Notes: a model not told the origin generated them from the letters alone. A stretch of 34,062 nucleotides of DNA from an uncultured Bacilli bacterium (GCA_934096015.1 CAKOLD010000007.1:1-34062); one strand, 5' to 3'; shown: positions 24,932 to 33,284, counted from the stretch's first letter. Program-made: numbers and translations.

Positions 24932-25661
24932 TATAACTCCTTAATAATTTTATTTTTTGTAATTCTAATTCATTATATTCTTCATATTCTAATTTTAGAC
25001 CTAATTCAATTTGTAAATCATAATTGAAAGATTTTTGTATTAAACTTTTTATTTTTTTGTCGTATACGGTATTATTAAAGAACTTTAAGATAGGATAACC
25101 AAAGTCATAGCCATTTAAACAATAAAATAAATATTCTAAAGTAAAATAATTAAGATTTTCCTTACTTAAAATAGTAAGATTTAAGATATTTTTAACTGAA
25201 TTAATATTTGCTTGTCTTTCTAAGGGATTATAAAAATATTTGTGATTTAAATAGAAATTTATATCTTGTTGTTTTAAAGAATTTTCTAGATTCTCTGAAA
25301 GAGTGAAAATCTTACTTATTTCATTGGTGTTATTTTCTATAATTTGTTTTTGTAATGCATGAATTATTTCATGCCATAATATTTTTATAATGTATAGATT
25401 GATTAATAAAATATCATTATGTCCCTGTTCTTTTAAATAATTAATAGTATTTTCTAAAAGTTTATCGTAATTTATGATTATAATTTTTTTCGAACTATAG
25501 TATCTTGCTAAAATATAAGGATTAGAAGAAAGAATGATTTTACTAATATAATTTTCTAGTGAGTAATTATTTATTAATAAGATTAAGATATTAAGTATAT
25601 CTTTACTATTTATTAATTTATTTTTAAAATGATCAAATATATATTGTTCTAAGTTATACAT
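24915..25661 (-). CDS. Unknown protein with HEXXH motif (248 aa)
   Basis: The only recognisable element is IKILWHEIIHALQ (HEXXH at residues 97-101), which suggests a zinc-dependent peptidase or a remnant of one. A third ligand is not obvious, so activity is uncertain. The rest is helical, rich in Ile, Asn, Leu and Tyr, with no signal peptide. An ATG at 25697 would fall inside the tRNA terminator; the ATG at 25661 is therefore used, although no Shine-Dalgarno is seen there. It heads a three-gene unit directly downstream of tRNA-Arg. Confidence 0.65.
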   Translation of the reverse strand: MYNLEQYIFDHFKNKLINSKDILNILILLINNYSLENYISKIILSSNPYILARYYSSKKIIIINYDKLLENTINYLKEQGHNDILLINLYIIKILWHEIIHALQKQIIENNTNEISKIFTLSENLENSLKQQDINFYLNHKYFYNPLERQANINSVKNILNLTILSKENLNYFTLEYLFYCLNGYDFGYPILKFFNNTVYDKKIKSLIQKSFNYDLQIELGLKLEYEEYNELELQKIKLLRSYNDRRN

Positions 25662-25681
25662 AATAATTTTTATGTATAAAA

Positions 25682-25706
25682 TAAAAAAAGATACCAACGT
25701 ATCTTT
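25682..25706 (-). terminator. Terminator of tRNA-Arg
   Basis: An 8-bp perfect stem, AAAGATAC (25699-25706 read on minus) with GTATCTTT (25687-25694), has a GTTG loop and is followed by T residues. Confidence 0.9.
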
Positions 25707-25718
25707 AAATATCTAAGA

Positions 25719-25795
25719 TGGCGTCCATGGCAGGATTCGAACCTGCGACCGTACGCTTAGAAGGCGTATGCTCTATCCAGCTGAGCTACATGGAC
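25719..25795 (-). tRNA. tRNA-Arg (anticodon UCU)
   Basis: The minus strand folds as a full cloverleaf of 77 bases. The acceptor stem GTCCATG pairs with CATGGAC. The D arm is GCTC/GAGC and the anticodon stem is TACGC/GCGTA, with loop CTTCTAA giving anticodon TCT. The T arm GCAGG/CCTGC carries a TTCGAAT loop. The discriminator is G and CCA is encoded. It would read AGA, the main arginine codon expected in an AT-rich genome. Confidence 0.97.
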
Positions 25796-25814
25796 AATTT
25801 CAGATAACAAAATA

Positions 25815-25843
25815 ATTATATAATAAATTTTAATAATACGCAA
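25815..25843 (-). promoter_or_regulatory. Promoter of tRNA-Arg, with hairpin over the -35
   Basis: TTGCGT (25838-25843), 17 bases, then TATAAT (25815-25820) read toward the tRNA. A perfect 8-bp inverted repeat, AATAATAC with GTATTATT around GCAA (plus strand, 25832-25851), covers the -35 box. It may be a trx transcript end or a binding site. Confidence 0.6.
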
Positions 25844-25903
25844 GTATTATTTCATATTTTTTAAAATTAATAAATTATCATTATTATCTAAGATTATTTT
25901 AAC

Positions 25904-26191
25904 TTATTTTTTTAAGATTTCTTGGATTTCTTCTAAAGTTTTAAAACCAATAAATTTATTAACTAAAGTACCATTCTCATAAATAAAAACAGTTGGTACA
26001 GACATTACTCCATTTTTGATAGCAAGTTCATTGTGCTTATCAACGTCTACTTTAATAACTTCACAGTCTAACTGTTCAAGTACTGGTCCTAACATTTTAC
26101 AAGGACCACACCATTCGGCATAAAAGTCTACTAAAACAGTACCTTTTTTGATTAATTCATCTAAATTATTATCTTCTAAATGTTTTACCAT
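25904..26191 (-). CDS. trxA: Thioredoxin
   Basis: A small cytosolic dithiol oxidoreductase. The active site is DFYAEWCGPCKMLGPVL with WCGPC at about residues 28-32, and the cis-proline loop is MSVPTVFIYENG. The core is complete but compact (95 aa against the usual 104-108), mainly because the N-terminal strand is short. The start overlaps the cvpA stop by one base, so the two form an operon. Whether it is the main thioredoxin of the cell cannot be judged from this window. Confidence 0.92.
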   Translation of the reverse strand: MVKHLEDNNLDELIKKGTVLVDFYAEWCGPCKMLGPVLEQLDCEVIKVDVDKHNELAIKNGVMSVPTVFIYENGTLVNKFIGFKTLEEIQEILKK

Positions 26192-26901
26192 TAATTATCA
26201 CTCCTATATTTTTCAATAACGCTATCGGCATTATTTAATTTTAATTTACCACTTTCTAACAATTTATTTGCTGATTTATAGCTTAGAATGTCATATTTCA
26301 TTAAAACATCTAAACTTTCTAAATTAGCAGTTTCTTTATTTTCATTATTTAAGCATATTTCATACACTTCATTTACTGAATTTAAAGTATCTTTTACTAA
26401 ACCACTTAATACTGGGGTATTATTCATTATTTTTTCACTATATTTACTTCCTTCTAAGTATATATTGGTCTTAGAAAAAGCACTCATAGCGAATAAAACT
26501 ACGAATAGAATTAAATATCCTTGAATTGCTCCTACAAATATACCTAATATTTTACTTGGTAAACCTAGTAGTACTAGTTTACTCAATATTGCATCAATTA
26601 AACCAGTTACTTTTAAAATAACTTTTAATAGAATTCCTAAAATACTTGCGGTAAGTAAAAAACTTAATCCTTCATAAATTAAAATATTTATAACTGTAAT
26701 ATTTTCAAAAATACCTTTTAATGAGAAGAAAGGAAAATGTTCATACATAAAAATAGATACTGGAGTTTTTAAATAAAAAGATAATATAAAAACTAAAATA
26801 GTTCCTACTAATGTAATAGCACTATTAACTACTCCTCTTCTAAATCCTCCTATCATACTTAAAATAATAAATACAACAATAACAATATCAACTATGTTCA
26901 T
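26191..26901 (-). CDS. CvpA family membrane protein
   Basis: Integral membrane protein of the CvpA group. The start NIVDIVIVVFIILSMIGGFRRGVVNSAITLVG is the family signature, with the conserved GFxxG turn between the first two spans. Further spans lie near residues 70-95 and 115-145, followed by a soluble C-terminal tail of about 85 residues. In other bacteria members affect colicin V production and envelope stress tolerance; the molecular role is unclear. AGAGGTGG precedes the ATG, and a TATAAT at 26920-26925 (minus) is a plausible -10. Confidence 0.85.
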   Translation of the reverse strand: MNIVDIVIVVFIILSMIGGFRRGVVNSAITLVGTILVFILSFYLKTPVSIFMYEHFPFFSLKGIFENITVINILIYEGLSFLLTASILGILLKVILKVTGLIDAILSKLVLLGLPSKILGIFVGAIQGYLILFVVLFAMSAFSKTNIYLEGSKYSEKIMNNTPVLSGLVKDTLNSVNEVYEICLNNENKETANLESLDVLMKYDILSYKSANKLLESGKLKLNNADSVIEKYRSDN

Positions 26902-26984
26902 TGATCCACCTCTATTAAGATTATAATATAAATATATTTAAAAATAAAGTTTAATATGCTAAAATATCTAAAGGAGGGAAACGT

Positions 26985-27932
26985 ATGATAATAGTATATA
27001 AGGTAAGTCCTAATATTAAAGACAAAATGGTTGATTATTATAAAGATTTACAAAGAACAACAAAACCACCTTATTCTGTATTTCAAGCTGAAGAAGGAGA
27101 AACTATAATTACATTGTATGAGTCAGGAAAAATTATGTTTCAAGGGAAAAGCGCTGATATAGATGCAAATATGTGGTTTGATTTAGAACATCACTTTAAC
27201 AAAAGAGATGTTAGAAGAGAATTAAAATTAAAAGAAAAAGAAAAAAGCAAAAAAGACAATGATGTATTAAAAGAAAAATTAATGAAAATGTCTACAATTG
27301 GATCTGATGAAGTTGGTACTGGTGATTATTTCGGACCTATAGTGGTTACATCGGCATTTGTAGATATTAGTAAAAAAACATGGTTAAATGAATTAGGAGT
27401 AAAAGATTCTAAAAAAATAACTGATGATAAAATTAAAGAAATTGCTCCAAAATTGATAAAAGAGATACCTCATTGTACTTACATTTTAACTGCTAGTGAA
27501 TATAATAAAAATATGATTTTTAATATGAATAAAGTTAAAGCGATTTTACATAATAAAGTTTTATGTAATTTAGTTAACCATAATGATTTTAAATATGACA
27601 AGATTGTTATGGATCAATTTGTTTATGAAAAAAAATATTTTGAACATATAAAAAATATGAAAGAACAAGTTACTAATATTTGTTTTACTACTCAAGCAGA
27701 AAATAAATGTTTAAGTGTTGCTGTTGCTTCGATAATCAGTAGATATACTTTTCTATTAGAAATGGAAAAATTAGGAGAAAAATATAATTGCACAATGTTA
27801 AAGGGTGCTGGATTTAATGTAGATGACTTAGGTTGTGAACTTGCTAAAAAATACGGATTAGAGGTTCTTGAAGAAATTGCAAAAATTAATTTTAAAAATA
27901 CTGAAAAAATAAAAAGAAAATTAGGGATATAA
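26985..27932 (+). CDS. rnhC: Ribonuclease HIII
   Basis: RNase HIII cuts RNA in RNA-DNA hybrids and is typical of Bacillota. The N-terminal TATA-binding-protein-like substrate domain is present (KPPYSVFQAEEGETIITLYESGK). The catalytic core starts STIGSDEVGTGDYFGPIVV, with the DE pair and the extended Gly-rich loop of HIII rather than HII. VKDSKKITDDKI, YDKIVMDQF and the last acidic site near AVASIISRY follow. Length (315 aa) is typical. It is one of only three plus-strand genes. A consensus Shine-Dalgarno AAAGGAGG lies just before the ATG. rnhB is also in the window, so both enzymes are present. Confidence 0.96.
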   Translation: MIIVYKVSPNIKDKMVDYYKDLQRTTKPPYSVFQAEEGETIITLYESGKIMFQGKSADIDANMWFDLEHHFNKRDVRRELKLKEKEKSKKDNDVLKEKLMKMSTIGSDEVGTGDYFGPIVVTSAFVDISKKTWLNELGVKDSKKITDDKIKEIAPKLIKEIPHCTYILTASEYNKNMIFNMNKVKAILHNKVLCNLVNHNDFKYDKIVMDQFVYEKKYFEHIKNMKEQVTNICFTTQAENKCLSVAVASIISRYTFLLEMEKLGEKYNCTMLKGAGFNVDDLGCELAKKYGLEVLEEIAKINFKNTEKIKRKLGI

Positions 27933-27958
27933 AAAAGAGTTATGTTAACTCTTTTTTT
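27931..27958. terminator. Bidirectional terminator between rnhC and the M23 gene
   Basis: A 12-bp stem, AAAAAAGAGTTA (27931-27942) with TAACTCTTTTTT (27946-27957), has a 3-base loop. T runs follow on both strands. The rnhC and M23 genes converge here. Confidence 0.92.
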
Positions 27959-27959
27959 A

Positions 27960-29156
27960 TTATCTAGCATTCCAATATTTTCCTTGATTTGGTAATCCTA
28001 AAATATCTTTTGGATTTAATAATTTTGTTAGGTATGTTGAGTAATTACTGTAAGATCCTGGGCCACTTCCTCCATACCAACCATTAGCAATTCCAAAATG
28101 TAAGTGAGCTCCGGTAGAACATCTATCGTAACCTCTAGTTCCGGCTCCTCCGCCTACTGTTCCTATGACGGAATTACTAGTTACTTGGTCTCCAACAGAG
28201 ACATTAATACTTAATAAGTGAGTATATTGACTAGTATATTTTTTACCATTTATTGTGTGATAAATATAAACTGAATTACCTCCACAAGAGGCTTTTCTTA
28301 TAATTTTTCCGACCATTCCATTTGCTGTTGCGTAAACGCTTGTACCTTCTCTATTTCCACCAATATCAACAGCACCATGAAATGAATAAGTTCCTTTTAT
28401 AGGATCTGTTCTATATCCAAATGGACTAGTTATTGTACCTCTAACTAATGGTTTAGAAAAGTTAGTATCTCCTTTAACTCTAACACATGAATCAAGATCT
28501 TGATCTTCACTACATCCTAAATTAACGTAATAATTAATTAGTTCTTGAGTTGAAGAAATTTCATCATCTATATCCATAGTTATTTCAGTATATTCTTCTA
28601 ATTTAGAACCTAAGTTATCTATTTGTACTGATAAATTACTAATTTGATTTTCTAATTCTACTTCTCTATTTGCTAAATCTACTTGCAATTGATTATTTTG
28701 ATCTATTTTACTTTTCCAAGAATCTATTTGCTCTTTATTATAATCGAGGATTTGTTCTACAATTGCATATCTATAAACTAAATCAGCATAGCTTTTAGCA
28801 CTAAAAACATATTCTAAGTAAGCATTTTCACCACTTGCTATTTGGTATGAATTTACTAATTTTTTAATGCTTTCTTCAGTTGAGGCAATCTCAACATTTA
28901 AATTTTCTATTTCTTTTTTGGCATTTTCTACCTTAGTCTGATTATTAGATATTTCTACTTGGGCATTATAAATGCTATTTTTACTACTATTTATTTGACT
29001 TTGTGTTTGTCTCTTAGAAGATTCGTTGTTGGCTTTCTTTTGTTTTAAAGCACTTAATTCTCCTCTTAATTCTTTTATGCTGTTTGCCTTTGTTGCTGCA
29101 GATACCGGAAAAATTGATAAAACAAATAATAAAATTAATATTATATACTTTTTCAT
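27960..29156 (-). CDS. Secreted M23 murein hydrolase with coiled coil (FtsEX partner)
   Basis: A signal peptide (residues 1 to about 20, ending PVSAA) is followed by a long coiled coil (about 25-215; LRGELSALKQKK and SSTQELINYYVN-type heptads). The C-terminal M23 LytM domain carries FHGAVDIGG and GAHLHFGI, the His and Asp zinc ligands, so the catalytic centre looks intact. Two Cys (LGCSEDQDLDSC) lie in the linker. The layout matches EnvC/PcsB-type activators that dock through the coiled coil onto FtsX. It overlaps ftsX by four bases. In this architecture FtsEX would switch on peptidoglycan cleavage at division. M23 specificity is not deducible. Confidence 0.92.
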   Translation of the reverse strand: MKKYIILILLFVLSIFPVSAATKANSIKELRGELSALKQKKANNESSKRQTQSQINSSKNSIYNAQVEISNNQTKVENAKKEIENLNVEIASTEESIKKLVNSYQIASGENAYLEYVFSAKSYADLVYRYAIVEQILDYNKEQIDSWKSKIDQNNQLQVDLANREVELENQISNLSVQIDNLGSKLEEYTEITMDIDDEISSTQELINYYVNLGCSEDQDLDSCVRVKGDTNFSKPLVRGTITSPFGYRTDPIKGTYSFHGAVDIGGNREGTSVYATANGMVGKIIRKASCGGNSVYIYHTINGKKYTSQYTHLLSINVSVGDQVTSNSVIGTVGGGAGTRGYDRCSTGAHLHFGIANGWYGGSGPGSYSNYSTYLTKLLNPKDILGLPNQGKYWNAR

Positions 29157-30055
29157 ATTGTTAAATACTTTCTAACTGCTTTGTAACTTCCTAGCGTTCC
29201 TACTATACTACCAACAAGTAGTAATACTAAAGAAGTCTTAAATACAATATTCATAGGACTTACCAATGTTATTAAATCTAAATCCATTATTCTTCCACCG
29301 CATGTTTCATATAAATATGAGTATCCAAATATAGTAGTTAAAATAGGAAATATTGATCCTAAAATTCCAAGAACAAATCCTTCTATAAGGAATGGTAATT
29401 TAATAACAGCATTACTAGTCCCTACTAATCTCATAATATCAATTTCAGTTTTACGGCTAAAGATTGTTAATTTAATAGTATTACTAATTAAAAATGCAGT
29501 AACTACAATAAGTCCAACAACAATTCCAATGCATATTTTTTCGATAACATCAAAAATATTAACTAATTTATTTACCATGGATTCTCCATATTTAACTAAT
29601 TCTATGTTTCCTATATTTTTAATAGAGTTTGCTGTTTCAGTAATATTTTTTACATCTTTTACAGTTACAACATAAGTTGATTGTAAAGGATTTTCATTTT
29701 CTCCCCAGTTAGACATTATGGTACTAAAAGTTTCACTTTCTCCAATTAAAGAATTTTTAATATCTTCTTTACTATTAAAAGTAATTTTATCTACATTAGC
29801 TATTGCTTTTAATTCGTTTTCTATTGAAGCTTCTTCTTCAGCTGTAGCATCCTTCTTAATAAAGGCCACTATTGTTAATTCATTTTCTATATCTGTTGTA
29901 ATTTTATCTACATTATAAGAAACTATGATACTAATTGTAACTAATAATAATGTAATAATGATACATGAAATAGAAGCTAAGCTTAGACTAAAGTTACGAA
30001 AAACACTTTTGAATGCATCTCTTATACCTCTGTTAAAAATTCTAAACAGTTTCAT
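29153..30055 (-). CDS. ftsX: Cell division protein FtsX
   Basis: Membrane subunit of the FtsEX transporter-like complex. The first span (about residues 20-43) is followed by an extracellular domain (about 45-150; ELTIVAFIKKDATAEE, LQSTYVVTVKD). Three further spans lie at about 165-190, 215-240 and 260-290, within a FtsX/MacB-type permease fold (EIDIMRLVGTSNAVI). The ATG at 30055 is chosen over one seven codons upstream because AAGGTGG lies eight bases before it; it overlaps ftsE by 14 bases. Length is then 300 aa, normal for the family. Confidence 0.95.
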   Translation of the reverse strand: MKLFRIFNRGIRDAFKSVFRNFSLSLASISCIIITLLLVTISIIVSYNVDKITTDIENELTIVAFIKKDATAEEEASIENELKAIANVDKITFNSKEDIKNSLIGESETFSTIMSNWGENENPLQSTYVVTVKDVKNITETANSIKNIGNIELVKYGESMVNKLVNIFDVIEKICIGIVVGLIVVTAFLISNTIKLTIFSRKTEIDIMRLVGTSNAVIKLPFLIEGFVLGILGSIFPILTTIFGYSYLYETCGGRIMDLDLITLVSPMNIVFKTSLVLLLVGSIVGTLGSYKAVRKYLTI

Positions 30056-30740
30056 CAATGTAACCACCTTTCTCAATGTCCTTAGTAATTACTCCATCTT
30101 TAATGTTTATTACTCTTTTTTTCATTCTATTAACTATATCCCTGTCGTGAGTGGCCATAACTACTGTAGTACCATTTTCTTTATTAATTTTTTCAATAAC
30201 TTTCATAATTTCTTTACTGGTATCAGGATCTAGGTTTCCTGTTGGTTCATCACATACTAATAAAACTGGTTCATTAACAATAGCGCGTGCTATACAAACT
30301 CTTTGTTGTTCTCCACCGGATAATTCATGAGGAAAACTTCTAGTTTTCTCTTTTAAACCAACTACTTCTAAAGCTTTTAATACTTTTGGTCTGATTTCAT
30401 CTTGTTTTAAACCAAAAGATTCTAAAGGATAAGCAACATTTTCATATGCTGTTAATTTAGGTAATAGTTTAAAATCTTGGAATACAATACCAATTTTTCT
30501 TCTAAGTTTGTATACTTTACTGTTTCTTAGCTTTGAAACATTTATACCTCCAACAAACACTTCTCCTTTAGTTGTTTTTTCTTCTCTATATAATAATTTA
30601 GCTAAAGTTGATTTACCACTAGCAGTGTGTCCTATTAAAAAGACAAATTCTCCTTTTTTTATATCTAGAGAAACATCTGCTAAAGCAGTAACACCATTTT
30701 TATAAACTTTATAAACGTTATGTAATTCAATAAATTCCAT
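30042..30740 (-). CDS. ftsE: Cell division ATP-binding protein FtsE
   Basis: Cytosolic ATPase of FtsEX. Walker A is GHTASGKSTL (about residues 37-46), the Q loop is VFQDFKLLPKLTAYENVA, the ABC signature is LSGGEQQRVCIARA, Walker B is LLVCDEPTGNLD, and the H loop lies in MATHD. The opening IELHNVYKVYKNGVTALADVSL is typical FtsE. AAGGTGG precedes the ATG. It is the first gene of the ftsE-ftsX-M23 operon, with an extended -10 promoter just upstream. Confidence 0.95.
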   Translation of the reverse strand: MEFIELHNVYKVYKNGVTALADVSLDIKKGEFVFLIGHTASGKSTLAKLLYREEKTTKGEVFVGGINVSKLRNSKVYKLRRKIGIVFQDFKLLPKLTAYENVAYPLESFGLKQDEIRPKVLKALEVVGLKEKTRSFPHELSGGEQQRVCIARAIVNEPVLLVCDEPTGNLDPDTSKEIMKVIEKINKENGTTVVMATHDRDIVNRMKKRVINIKDGVITKDIEKGGYIDETV

Positions 30741-30763
30741 ATACTTACCACCTTATGATAATA

Positions 30764-30772
30764 ATTATATCA
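30764..30772 (-). promoter_or_regulatory. Extended -10 promoter of ftsE
   Basis: TGATATAAT on the minus strand lies about 25 bases upstream of the ftsE ATG. No strong -35 is seen. Confidence 0.55.
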
Positions 30773-30811
30773 TAATAATACATTTTTTGACATGGAAATA
30801 TTTAACAAATT

Positions 30812-30839
30812 AAAAAAACAACAATGTTATTATTGTTGT
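30812..30839 (-). terminator. Terminator of the 138-aa gene
   Basis: An 8-bp stem, ACAACAAT (30832-30839 read on minus) with ATTGTTGT (30818-30825), has a 6-base loop. It is followed by a T run and overlaps the stop codon. Confidence 0.88.
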
Positions 30840-31246
30840 AATTTATTTAATAAATCTATTTTAAACATATCTTTGCTAGCATTAGCTTTACTTATCATAA
30901 CACCTTTATAAGTAGTAAGTTCAGCCATATGTCCTTCTAATAAAATATCAGTTGGAGTAATAGTGTCTAGCATAATAACTTCATCACTTTTATAAACAAT
31001 GTATTTTAAAGTTACATCACCATGAACTTGTTGAAACATTTTATCACTTGGTAATTTAAGTTCGTAAGTTTCAGTATTTTCTTTAGCATTTTTACCGATT
31101 AACTCACCTACAAATTTCCCATTTCTTAAAGCTGGATAATATTCAAAGTTTAACTTTTTGTAAGCAAGCATATTATATTTTTTTAATGCTCTTTCTAATT
31201 TTTTAAATTCATTTTCATTAATGTAATCTAAAATAAATCCTTTCAT
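30830..31246 (-). CDS. Unknown protein with tandem promoters (138 aa)
   Basis: I do not recognise the family. The N-terminus FILDYINENEFKKLERALKK is helical. The middle reads as beta strands (FEYYPALRNGKFVGELIG, YELKLPSDKMFQQVHGD, LKYIVYKSDEVIMLDTITP), followed by a short mixed tail. The composition suggests a small cytosolic alpha/beta protein. A strong Shine-Dalgarno (AAGGGGG), two good promoters and an own terminator make it a well-expressed single-gene unit between asnB and ftsE. No enzyme motif is seen. Confidence 0.8.
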   Translation of the reverse strand: MKGFILDYINENEFKKLERALKKYNMLAYKKLNFEYYPALRNGKFVGELIGKNAKENTETYELKLPSDKMFQQVHGDVTLKYIVYKSDEVIMLDTITPTDILLEGHMAELTTYKGVMISKANASKDMFKIDLLNKLQQ

Positions 31247-31278
31247 CCAAATTCCCCCTTATTCCCAATTACACGTAT

Positions 31279-31307
31279 ATAATAGCATAAATTAGGACTT
31301 TTGTCAA
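31279..31307 (-). promoter_or_regulatory. Promoter P1 of the 138-aa gene
   Basis: Exact TTGACA (31302-31307), a 17-base spacer and TATTAT (31279-31284) read leftward, about 33 bases before the start codon. Confidence 0.85.
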
Positions 31308-31341
31308 GCAAATGTATATTTTCACATTTTTTTGGAATTTA

Positions 31342-31371
31342 ATTATACCACAAATGAATTATTTAAATCAA
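31342..31371 (-). promoter_or_regulatory. Promoter P2 of the 138-aa gene
   Basis: TTGATT (31366-31371), an 18-base spacer ending in TGG, and exact TATAAT (31342-31347) form an extended -10 promoter upstream of P1. Confidence 0.7.
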
Positions 31372-31381
31372 GTTATTTATC

Positions 31382-31417
31382 TTTTTTTTGCAAAAAAAGA
31401 AGAAATTAATCTTCTTT
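31382..31417 (-). terminator. Terminator of asnB
   Basis: An 8-bp stem, AAAGAAGA (31410-31417 read on minus) with TCTTCTTT (31396-31403), encloses a 6-base loop. T residues follow, and the stem region spans the asnB stop codon. Confidence 0.8.
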
Positions 31418-33247
31418 AAAATACATATCATACCATACCAAGAAGGCATAGATGTTCCATATTTTTCTACTATTATCTTTTCTTCTAGCGTAATCTGTAG
31501 AAAAATGTTCTTTATCTAACATACTCACGATGTATGGAACATTAAAGTACTTTTCTGCTACTTTACTTTGAAACGCATCTCTAACAATTTTATAATATTT
31601 ATCTTCTTTTAAGAATAGCTTAACTGGTGTTGGGAAGCCTTTTTTGGGAATATCAGCATTACCTTTTGGTAAGTGTCTGCTAGCAGCTTCTCTTAATGGT
31701 TTTTTAAATGTTTGCAAATCTAGTCTATATTTAGCAGGAATACTTTTCGCGACGTCAAAAACATATTTATCTAGAAAAGGTACTCGTAATTCAATGGAAT
31801 TTGCCATACTCATTTTATCAGCTTTTAATAAAATGTCTCCAGTCATCCAAAGATTTATATCTAAAAATTGCATTTTTGTTATATCATCATAGTCCTTTAC
31901 TTGATCATAATATGGTTTAGTTATTTCCATAGGATTTACTCTTTTAATATTATTTTTTAAGATTTTATTTACTTCTTTTTGAGTTACATAATTAGCATTA
32001 CCAATAAATCTTTCTTCTACTGTTTTACTACCTCTTATTAAAAAACTTTTTCCTTTAATATTTGGAAGTATAGTGGCAATGCCGCCAAAAGCTTTTCTGA
32101 TAAACTTAGGTAATTTCATGTAACGAGCTAGGCTTAAGGGTTCTCTATAGATTCCATAACCTCCAAATAACTCATCTGCTCCTTCTCCTGATAGGACAAC
32201 TTTAACATGTTCACTTGCAAGTTTATTGGCAAAATACAAAGATATACAGGCGGGATCAGCTAGTGGTAAATCCATATGATATTGAACTTTAGGAATTGCT
32301 TCCCAAAACTCATCTACACTGATTACTTTACTATAATGCTCAACTCCGATTTTTTCGGCTAAATCGCGAGCTACATCAATTTCGTTCCAGCCATCGTAAT
32401 CAAAGCCTACCGTAAAAGCTTTATCTCCTTTGTAGCAAGCAGCAACTACAGATGAATCTACACCACTAGATAAGAAACTTCCTACTTCAACATCACTTAT
32501 TTTATGAGCTTTTACAGAATCTAAAAAGGCTTCATCTATCTTATTCACACATTCATCAAAAGTTAAGTTGTTATCTATTTTAAAATAAGGGTTCCAATAT
32601 TTAGTTATGTTTATATTTCCTGATTTAAATGTTAAATAAGAACCTGGTAGAAGAACTTTGATTCCTTTAAATAACGTCTCTGGTGGAACTGAATATTGAA
32701 ATGTTAAATAATTAGCAAGAGCATCTTCATTTAACTCTTTAACAACTTTGGGGTGTTCTAATATTGCTTTTATTTCAGAAGCAAATATTAATTCATCGTT
32801 TACTATAGTATAATACAATGGTTTAATTCCGAAAAAGTCTCTCGCAATAAACAATTCTTGAGTTTTTATATTCCATATAGCAAAAGCAAACATTCCTCTT
32901 AATTTATTAAGAATCTCCGTACCATATTCTTCATATCCGTGTAATATAACTTCAGTATCCGTTTTTGTTGTAAATTTATGTCCTTTTTTCTTTAAATCTT
33001 CTTTAATATCTTTAAAATTATAAATTTCTCCATTAAAAATTATTACTAAACTTTTATCTTCGTTAAATATGGGTTGAGTTCCACCAGATAAATCAATTAT
33101 GCTTAGTCTTCTAAATCCTAAAGCAATATTATCATCAGTATAAAAGCCATCACTATCTGGACCTCTATGAATAATTTTTTCATTCATTGATTTAACAATT
33201 TTTTCTTTATTTTTAATCTTACCTGTAAATCCTACAAATCCACACAT
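31406..33247 (-). CDS. asnB: Asparagine synthetase (glutamine-hydrolysing)
   Basis: Converts aspartate, glutamine and ATP to asparagine. The N-terminal glutaminase domain starts with the nucleophile Cys2 (MCGFVGFTG) and continues with the RGPDSDG, RRLSIIDLSGG and FNGEIYNF blocks. The synthetase domain (about residues 210-560) has the ATP-binding PP-loop SSGVDSSVVAA and the LSGEGADELFGGY block. Length (613 aa) is typical of the AsnB type. The gene stands alone with its own extended -10 promoter and terminator. The Shine-Dalgarno AGGAGAGAG precedes the ATG. It is the only amino-acid biosynthesis gene in the window. Confidence 0.97.
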   Translation of the reverse strand: MCGFVGFTGKIKNKEKIVKSMNEKIIHRGPDSDGFYTDDNIALGFRRLSIIDLSGGTQPIFNEDKSLVIIFNGEIYNFKDIKEDLKKKGHKFTTKTDTEVILHGYEEYGTEILNKLRGMFAFAIWNIKTQELFIARDFFGIKPLYYTIVNDELIFASEIKAILEHPKVVKELNEDALANYLTFQYSVPPETLFKGIKVLLPGSYLTFKSGNINITKYWNPYFKIDNNLTFDECVNKIDEAFLDSVKAHKISDVEVGSFLSSGVDSSVVAACYKGDKAFTVGFDYDGWNEIDVARDLAEKIGVEHYSKVISVDEFWEAIPKVQYHMDLPLADPACISLYFANKLASEHVKVVLSGEGADELFGGYGIYREPLSLARYMKLPKFIRKAFGGIATILPNIKGKSFLIRGSKTVEERFIGNANYVTQKEVNKILKNNIKRVNPMEITKPYYDQVKDYDDITKMQFLDINLWMTGDILLKADKMSMANSIELRVPFLDKYVFDVAKSIPAKYRLDLQTFKKPLREAASRHLPKGNADIPKKGFPTPVKLFLKEDKYYKIVRDAFQSKVAEKYFNVPYIVSMLDKEHFSTDYARRKDNSRKIWNIYAFLVWYDMYFKED

Positions 33248-33275
33248 ATTACTCTCTCCTAACGTTTATGTAAAT

Positions 33276-33284
33276 ATTATAACA
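33276..33284 (-). promoter_or_regulatory. Extended -10 promoter of asnB
   Basis: TGTTATAAT on the minus strand lies about 30 bases before the asnB start; no good -35 box is visible. Confidence 0.6.

Noticed and set aside
25661..25697. Upstream start (ATG at 25697) for the HEXXH gene
   Set aside because: It falls inside the terminator stem of tRNA-Arg and would add a hydrophobic stretch translated from terminator sequence.
27692..27970. Minus-strand frame of 92 codons opposite the rnhC end
   Set aside because: It is antisense to the catalytic end of rnhC and crosses the bidirectional terminator.
29925..30233. Plus-strand frame of 102 codons across ftsX and ftsE
   Set aside because: Fully antisense to two conserved overlapping genes and shows no family similarity.
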